A stretch of 64,000 nt of DNA from Runella sp. SP2 (GTDB taxonomy: Bacteria; Bacteroidota; Bacteroidia; Cytophagales; Spirosomataceae): positions 6,747,501 to 6,811,500 of the forward strand of contig NZ_CP031030.1 of the NCBI RefSeq assembly GCF_003711225.1, in the 5' to 3' direction. This document shows positions 59,626-64,000 of the stretch, piece after piece. The notes beneath the pieces are model-generated. The model did not search any database. It was not told the DNA's origin and was given only the letters and a program-made list of their open reading frames with translations. The translations under genes and the position numbers were made by a program. How positions within the stretch are numbered: position 1 is the first letter of the stretch; each line of letters opens with the position of its first letter.

Positions 59626-59699
59626 AAGGTTCTTGTAAGTTTATGTCCTTAGGAAGCAAGTTTTCGCTGAATTTTACTGATGTGCTAACCGTCTAATGG

Positions 59700-61253
59700 C
59701 TAGTACTTGGCAGGTTGATTCGATTTGGGCGTTGACTTCTTGATAAAGTCGCGAATGTCGTCATTTGATTTTTGAAGGTCTTCCTTGCGCAAATACATCA
59801 TGTGACCGCTGCGGTAGCCTTTCCAGCTCATGCGGCTCTTGAGTTTTCCAGCAGGATCCATTTGCCACATGTTGTATTGGGCATTGAAATAATCGCAAGC
59901 ACCGTCGTAATAACCCGACTGCACCAATAAGTGCAAATAAGGATTCTGCGCCATGGCTTGACGCAGGTTTTCGCCCGTTTGGTCATTAGAGCGATCCCAA
60001 GGGTTTACGGGGCCAAACATGTAGTATTTGAGGTCGGTTTTGTAATTGAGTTCGTTACGAAGGTACATGTTGATGGCAGGCGTAAACGAGTGCAACCACG
60101 ACGTCAACTCTGCGTTAAAATCGGGGCGGTCGCCAGCGTCTTTGCGGTCGATGCCTTTGTAGCGAGAATCCAAACGCCCTACTGTGTAGCCTTCGTCACG
60201 CAAAAGCTCTTTCCAAAAGTATTGAAGCGGCATGTTGAGGTTGTTTTGAAGAACTTCTTTCTCCGAAACTCCCGTATAACGAGCGAGCTTGGCCGCGATG
60301 GCTTTGCGTTTGGCATCATCCAAAAAGCCGCCCATGCTCACGGCAGGGAGAAGCTCATTGATGGTGAAATTCTCAACTTCGGGTAAGAAATCGGTCAAGT
60401 CTTTTTTCTGTAAATCTGCAGGAAGTTTTTTGTGGTACCAAGCGGTAGCAGCACAGTAAGGTACTTTCAATGCTGCCTCAGAAGCTTCACCACGCTCGAT
60501 ACCAAGCGTAGTCGGCGATACCAAGATTACGCCGTTGATGTACATCCATTGGTTGCTTTGCAGCTCAAGTGCCAAGCCCGAAACGCGCGTCGTGCCGTAA
60601 CTTTCCCCGATGAGGTATTTCGGCGAATCCCAACGATTGTTGCGAGTCACAAACGTACGAATCCATTCGGCCAAATATTTGATGTCGGCATTTACCCCAA
60701 AAAACTTCGATGTAGGAACATCTTTGCTAACGGGGCGCGAATAACCTGTATTAACGGGGTCAATGAACACAATATCGGCTACGTCCAAAATTGAATAAGG
60801 GTTTTTCTTATAGCCATACGGTTGTAGCGGATAGCCCTCGTCGTCGATGTTGAGCAGGACAGGGCCAGTGTAGGCCATGTGCATCCATACCGATGCTGTT
60901 CCAGGTCCTCCGTTGAACGAAATAATCAACGGGCGTGTGCCGCGGTCTTTTACATCGCTGCGTTCGTAGTACATGTAAAACAAGCCAGCGATGGCTTTGC
61001 CTCCTTCGTCGAAAACGGGCATGGTGCCAGTGGTGGCTTTGTAAGGCACGCGTTGCCCTTTTACGGTTACTTCGCTTTCGGTAACAACAAAGGAATCAGG
61101 GTTAAACGGAATGCTCTCACCCGATTTGTCGTCTTTAGAGGGAGCCGTAGAGGTAGAGGCTTGGCGCTCGCCACCGCCAGCGGGGCGCTGTTGGGCATGG
61201 GTAAGGTAGCTTCCTACGAGCAAGGCTGCTGCCAAGAGTAATGGTTTTTTCAT
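59700..61253 (-). CDS. S10 family serine carboxypeptidase-like protein
   Basis: Exported carboxypeptidase-type hydrolase. Seen: signal peptide ending at HAQQ (about 21), FNGGPGTASVWMHMAYTGPV (oxyanion region), SEEPP-free LIGESYGTTRVSGLALELQ with nucleophile Ser, catalytic Asp region QSGYYDGACDYFN, and the late His in YRSGHMMYLR. 517 aa is usual for the S10-like exported members of Bacteroidota and Proteobacteria. A -7-like TACATTTG on the minus strand is at 61332-61339. Substrates are presumably peptides. Confidence 0.9.
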   Translation of the reverse strand: MKKPLLLAAALLVGSYLTHAQQRPAGGGERQASTSTAPSKDDKSGESIPFNPDSFVVTESEVTVKGQRVPYKATTGTMPVFDEGGKAIAGLFYMYYERSDVKDRGTRPLIISFNGGPGTASVWMHMAYTGPVLLNIDDEGYPLQPYGYKKNPYSILDVADIVFIDPVNTGYSRPVSKDVPTSKFFGVNADIKYLAEWIRTFVTRNNRWDSPKYLIGESYGTTRVSGLALELQSNQWMYINGVILVSPTTLGIERGEASEAALKVPYCAATAWYHKKLPADLQKKDLTDFLPEVENFTINELLPAVSMGGFLDDAKRKAIAAKLARYTGVSEKEVLQNNLNMPLQYFWKELLRDEGYTVGRLDSRYKGIDRKDAGDRPDFNAELTSWLHSFTPAINMYLRNELNYKTDLKYYMFGPVNPWDRSNDQTGENLRQAMAQNPYLHLLVQSGYYDGACDYFNAQYNMWQMDPAGKLKSRMSWKGYRSGHMMYLRKEDLQKSNDDIRDFIKKSTPKSNQPAKY

Positions 61254-61449
61254 TTAGGTTTAGTTTGATTGAAAGTTATAATTGACCAGACACGCAATGT
61301 GAACGCTTATGCAAGAAAGCACTCTAGGCTACAAATGTAAAATTGTATAGCTTTAAAAGCCTAAAATGTCGCTATATTACCTTAATGATGAGACTACTTT
61401 TGGGATGAAAGCCGTAATTTTGGGCTTCATTGAGTAAACATAATCCACC

Positions 61450-62457
61450 ATGCAATTGTACGACGTATTGATAGTAGGCGCGGGGCCTTGTGGGCTGGCG
61501 GCTGGGATAGAGGCTGCGAAGGCAGGATTGAGTCATTTGATTCTTGAAAAGGGGAGCATTACGGAGTCGATTCGGCGCTATCCCAAACGAATGCGTTTTT
61601 TCTCCACCGCCGAAAATATTGAGATTGGAGGCATCCCGTTTCCCATTTCGGACGTCAAAGCCAACCGCAGTGAGGCGTTGCAGTATTACCGAAAAGTAGC
61701 GGGGTATTATCACCTCAACTTTAAATTGTTTACGGAAGTAGCTCAGGTTGTAAAACAAGACGACGAAGTCTTTGAAATTCAGACGGTAGGAGGAGAAAAT
61801 TACTACGCCAAAAAGGTCATAATCTCGACGGGTTATTTTGACTTTCCTCGCTTTTTGGGGATAAATGGGGAAAAACTTCCGCACGTTTCCCATTACTATG
61901 ATGAACCTTTTCAGTATTCGTTTTCCAAAGTTGTGATAGTAGGAGGAGCAAACTCTGCCGTGGAGGCCGCGCTGGAAATGTACCGCCACGACGTGGACGT
62001 CACTGTCGTTCACCGAGGGGAGGATTTCCGTCCAACTGTGAAGTATTGGCTTATTCCTGACGTCAAAAATCGGGTCAAAGAAGGGAAAATAAAAACCCGT
62101 TTCAATAGCCTTACCAAAGCTATTGAGCCGAAGCGTGTATTGATAGAAAATACCCAAACGGGAGAGGAAGAATGGCTTGAGGCAGACTTTGTATTAATGC
62201 TCATTGGGTATATACCAGACGGAGCATTGCTTCAGCGGTGTGGTGTGGAGTTGCGCCAACCAAGCATGGTGCCAGTATATGACCCAGAAACCTTTGAAAC
62301 CAACGTCTCTGGTTTATACTTGTGTGGCACCGTGGTGGCAGGTATTCATACTGAAAAAGTCTTCATCGAAAACGGACGCGACCATGCAGCCGCTATCATT
62401 GACCATATTGCGGGTCGTAAGGTACGTAAGGTAAAAGAATTGATTGATCGGATTTAG
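61450..62457 (+). CDS. ypdA: YpdA-like putative bacillithiol disulphide reductase
   Basis: FAD/NAD(P)-binding oxidoreductase. Seen: GAGPCGLAAG (10-19) at the FAD site, an NAD(P)-binding GGANSAVEAALEM (about 165-178), and the family blocks YPKRMRFFSTAE and TVVAGIHTEKVFIENGR at the C-terminus. 335 aa matches YpdA of Bacillus and Staphylococcus, thought to recycle bacillithiol disulphide. Unlike thioredoxin reductase there is no CxxC motif. If correct, the host makes bacillithiol; biosynthesis genes are not in this window. Confidence 0.88.
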   Translation: MQLYDVLIVGAGPCGLAAGIEAAKAGLSHLILEKGSITESIRRYPKRMRFFSTAENIEIGGIPFPISDVKANRSEALQYYRKVAGYYHLNFKLFTEVAQVVKQDDEVFEIQTVGGENYYAKKVIISTGYFDFPRFLGINGEKLPHVSHYYDEPFQYSFSKVVIVGGANSAVEAALEMYRHDVDVTVVHRGEDFRPTVKYWLIPDVKNRVKEGKIKTRFNSLTKAIEPKRVLIENTQTGEEEWLEADFVLMLIGYIPDGALLQRCGVELRQPSMVPVYDPETFETNVSGLYLCGTVVAGIHTEKVFIENGRDHAAAIIDHIAGRKVRKVKELIDRI

Positions 62458-62461
62458 CGGC

Positions 62462-63040
62462 CTACCGTCGGTTTATTTTACCATAAAACTGAAGTTGGTA
62501 CTTTTTGGGAGTAACGTGAAAATGCTTCTGAAACATTTTGTTGAACTTAATCGCCGAAGAGGCACTGTAGCCAATCATCACTGCTACTTCGTTAGCCTTA
62601 TAACCTTTTTTCAAAAGCGAAGCAGCTTGTTCTAAGCGCTTTGTTGTGTAAAGTTGATAAAATGGCTGTCCATATACTTTTTTAAACAAAGTTTTAAACA
62701 AAGCAGGTTTAATGCCATGAATCTTAGTGATTTCTTTTTCTGAAGGGGGAACATTACTGAAATCACCTTGAAGGTATTCATCATGGATTTTTTTTACAAT
62801 TACAAGGTAATTGTCGTTAGAAACCGAAGCTAAGTCTCTATTAGTGACCGTTTTTGGAGAAGAATATCCATTGTATTTCACTTCAAAAGCAATCTGCTGG
62901 CGAACTAATTCCAAACAACATTCTTGAAAGTCTTTTACATTTAAGACAATCATGATTTTTGTGCTTTCAGTTTGAGGTAGCACCGATTTTTCGAGCATAC
63001 TTCCTTCTTTGGAAGTGCTTGGTTGTAGGGCGATGTTCAT
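62462..63040 (-). CDS. AraC family transcriptional regulator
   Basis: 192-aa regulator. Seen: N-terminal region (about 25-80, related to no named sensor) and a C-terminal AraC DNA-binding domain (about 90-190) with EKEITKIHGIKPALFKTLFK and AVMIGYSASSAIKFNKMFQK. ATG at 63040 is preferred to a TTG at 63103 that would add 21 residues. Convergent with ypdA (four bases apart). Target genes unknown. Confidence 0.82.
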   Translation of the reverse strand: MNIALQPSTSKEGSMLEKSVLPQTESTKIMIVLNVKDFQECCLELVRQQIAFEVKYNGYSSPKTVTNRDLASVSNDNYLVIVKKIHDEYLQGDFSNVPPSEKEITKIHGIKPALFKTLFKKVYGQPFYQLYTTKRLEQAASLLKKGYKANEVAVMIGYSASSAIKFNKMFQKHFHVTPKKYQLQFYGKINRR

Positions 63041-63292
63041 AATGATACTTTGGGTAAAATGAGTAACCAAATAATATGCGAAAACAGTCAAAAATTGCCC
63101 CAATGTTCAGTAAAATCAATCTTTTTATGGCCAACTGGCCACTAAATGCAATCAACTATTCAAAAATTGCTATATCGTGGTAAAAGTAGTGTCTTTTATT
63201 ACCATGGAATTAATAGTTTAATTGCCTAGGCAAAATGTAAAATTTTGATTTACTGACAGTTATTAGTAAAATTATTTAAAATACGCTTAGCA

Positions 63293-64000
63293 TTAATATG
63301 CTTTGAATTGTAGGATAGCTTGCGCCGTAGCCGTGGGGTTGTCGTCGGTAAGGTGGAGGTGATGAGAAATCGCGCGTTGAGAAAGCTCGTAGAGGTAGGC
63401 TTTATCGTAGTAGTTGAGCGAAATATCGGCTACCGTAGCGTAGTCGTGGCGTTGGAGGGCCTCAATGGCGGCTTTGTAGTGCTGGCCGCCAAGGCGTTTT
63501 TTGATGCGCTCGGTGGCAGCTTGTAGTAAGGTGTGGTCGTAGCAAGCGTATTCGCGGACGAGGCGTTGAATACGGAGGGCTTTGGGGAGATCAACAAAAA
63601 CAAACTCCGTCGGTTGCTGCATTTGTTGCCAAAAAGCCAGCGGAATAAAACAACCTCCAATGTGCCGACTTTCGCTTTCGAGCCAAACCCGTTGTTGTGG
63701 GTTAAGCAAACGCCATTGTTGATGCAACAGGTTTTCAAATTGCTCAGATGAAGGCTGCGGCGCTTGGCCAATCGCACCGTAGGCTGAGCCTTTATGGTGG
63801 GCGATGGCCTCCAAATCAATGACTTGTTCGCCCATTTCGGCCAGTGCACGTAGAATATCGGTTTTGCCGCTCCCTGTTGGGCCACCCAAAATGGCCATGT
63901 TTTGCGGGTGCTGAAACGACTCCAAAACGTGATTACGGTAGGCTTTGTAGCCCCCTTCGAGGGTTGATACGCGGAAGCCCGCAGTTCGCAATAACCACGC
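63293..64000 (-). CDS. mnmH: tRNA 2-selenouridine synthase, C-terminal part (runs off window)
   Basis: Enzyme that swaps sulphur for selenium at the wobble uridine of certain tRNAs. Seen: WLLRTAGFRVSTLEGGYKAYR at the window edge, then a P-loop GGPTGSGKT and the C-terminal kinase-like domain of about 200 residues (LRIQRLVREYACYDHTLL). The N-terminal rhodanese-like domain is beyond the right edge, so the gene is incomplete here. An in-frame TTG at 63991 is an artefact of truncation, not a start. Confidence 0.88.
   Translation of the reverse strand, partial: AWLLRTAGFRVSTLEGGYKAYRNHVLESFQHPQNMAILGGPTGSGKTDILRALAEMGEQVIDLEAIAHHKGSAYGAIGQAPQPSSEQFENLLHQQWRLLNPQQRVWLESESRHIGGCFIPLAFWQQMQQPTEFVFVDLPKALRIQRLVREYACYDHTLLQAATERIKKRLGGQHYKAAIEALQRHDYATVADISLNYYDKAYLYELSQRAISHHLHLTDDNPTATAQAILQFKAY

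Noticed and set aside
61372-62157. 261-codon minus-strand open frame
   Set aside because: It is antisense to the clear YpdA-like gene and its translation has no recognisable domain.

Overview
This 64 kb window comes from a Bacteroidota chromosome, most likely of the order Cytophagales (a Runella/Spirosoma-type bacterium; the genus is inference). The evidence is two complete ECF sigma / FecR / SusC / SusD sets, many exported lipoproteins with Bacteroidota-style signal peptides, TAnnTTTG-type -7 promoter elements, a secreted protein of type IX-secretion style, a PVC-type heme protein, and near absence of Shine-Dalgarno sequences. Protein-coding density is high and no insertion sequence, phage or CRISPR array was found.

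Layout. 0-3.5 kb: a TPR-containing sensor kinase with its LuxR-type response regulator, then an EcsC-family protein. 3.8-15.1 kb: nutrient-uptake locus 1 (ECF sigma, FecR, a structured leader with a tiny Cys-Cys ORF, SusC, SusD, ThuA-like protein, PVC-type cytochrome c protein). 15.2-16.9 kb: a small mosaic with an esterase gene lying between two direct repeats, one of them the decayed end of a tiny gene whose intact copy follows a DUF6934 gene. 17-31.4 kb: uptake and catabolic locus 2 (ECF sigma, FecR, SusC, SusD, FAD oxidoreductase, GH88 hydrolase, OYE-like flavoenzyme, SDR), carrying a seven-unit 75-bp palindromic tandem array and an inserted HigBA toxin-antitoxin pair.

31.4-42.7 kb: fifteen minus-strand genes with gaps of about 110 bases or less. 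They begin with an ECF sigma factor and a membrane TPR/anti-sigma-like protein, continue with a Cys-rich exported protein and a large exported TPR-CHAT protease, and end with a long run of small lipoproteins and unknown proteins (one collagen-like, one Cys-rich and metal-site-like, two with YD-like repeats). This is my best candidate for an undescribed system: a sigma-controlled, cell-surface CHAT protease locus with a variable cargo.

42.9-56.5 kb: mostly housekeeping and scattered genes (Gfo/Idh oxidoreductase, AraC regulator, DinB proteins, MazG, M20 peptidase, DUF2975/HTH pair, HflX). 56.6-58.1 kb: tRNA-Arg(CCT) followed by a compact four-gene cassette, a small nucleotidyltransferase plus three tiny helical proteins (two of them paralogues), with a truncated third paralogue beside the tRNA; this is the second candidate system. 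58.3-64 kb: a serine hydrolase, an S10 peptidase, YpdA-like reductase, an AraC-type regulator, and the C-terminal part of tRNA 2-selenouridine synthase running off the right edge.

Family assignments come from reading motifs by eye. No database search or folding program was run.
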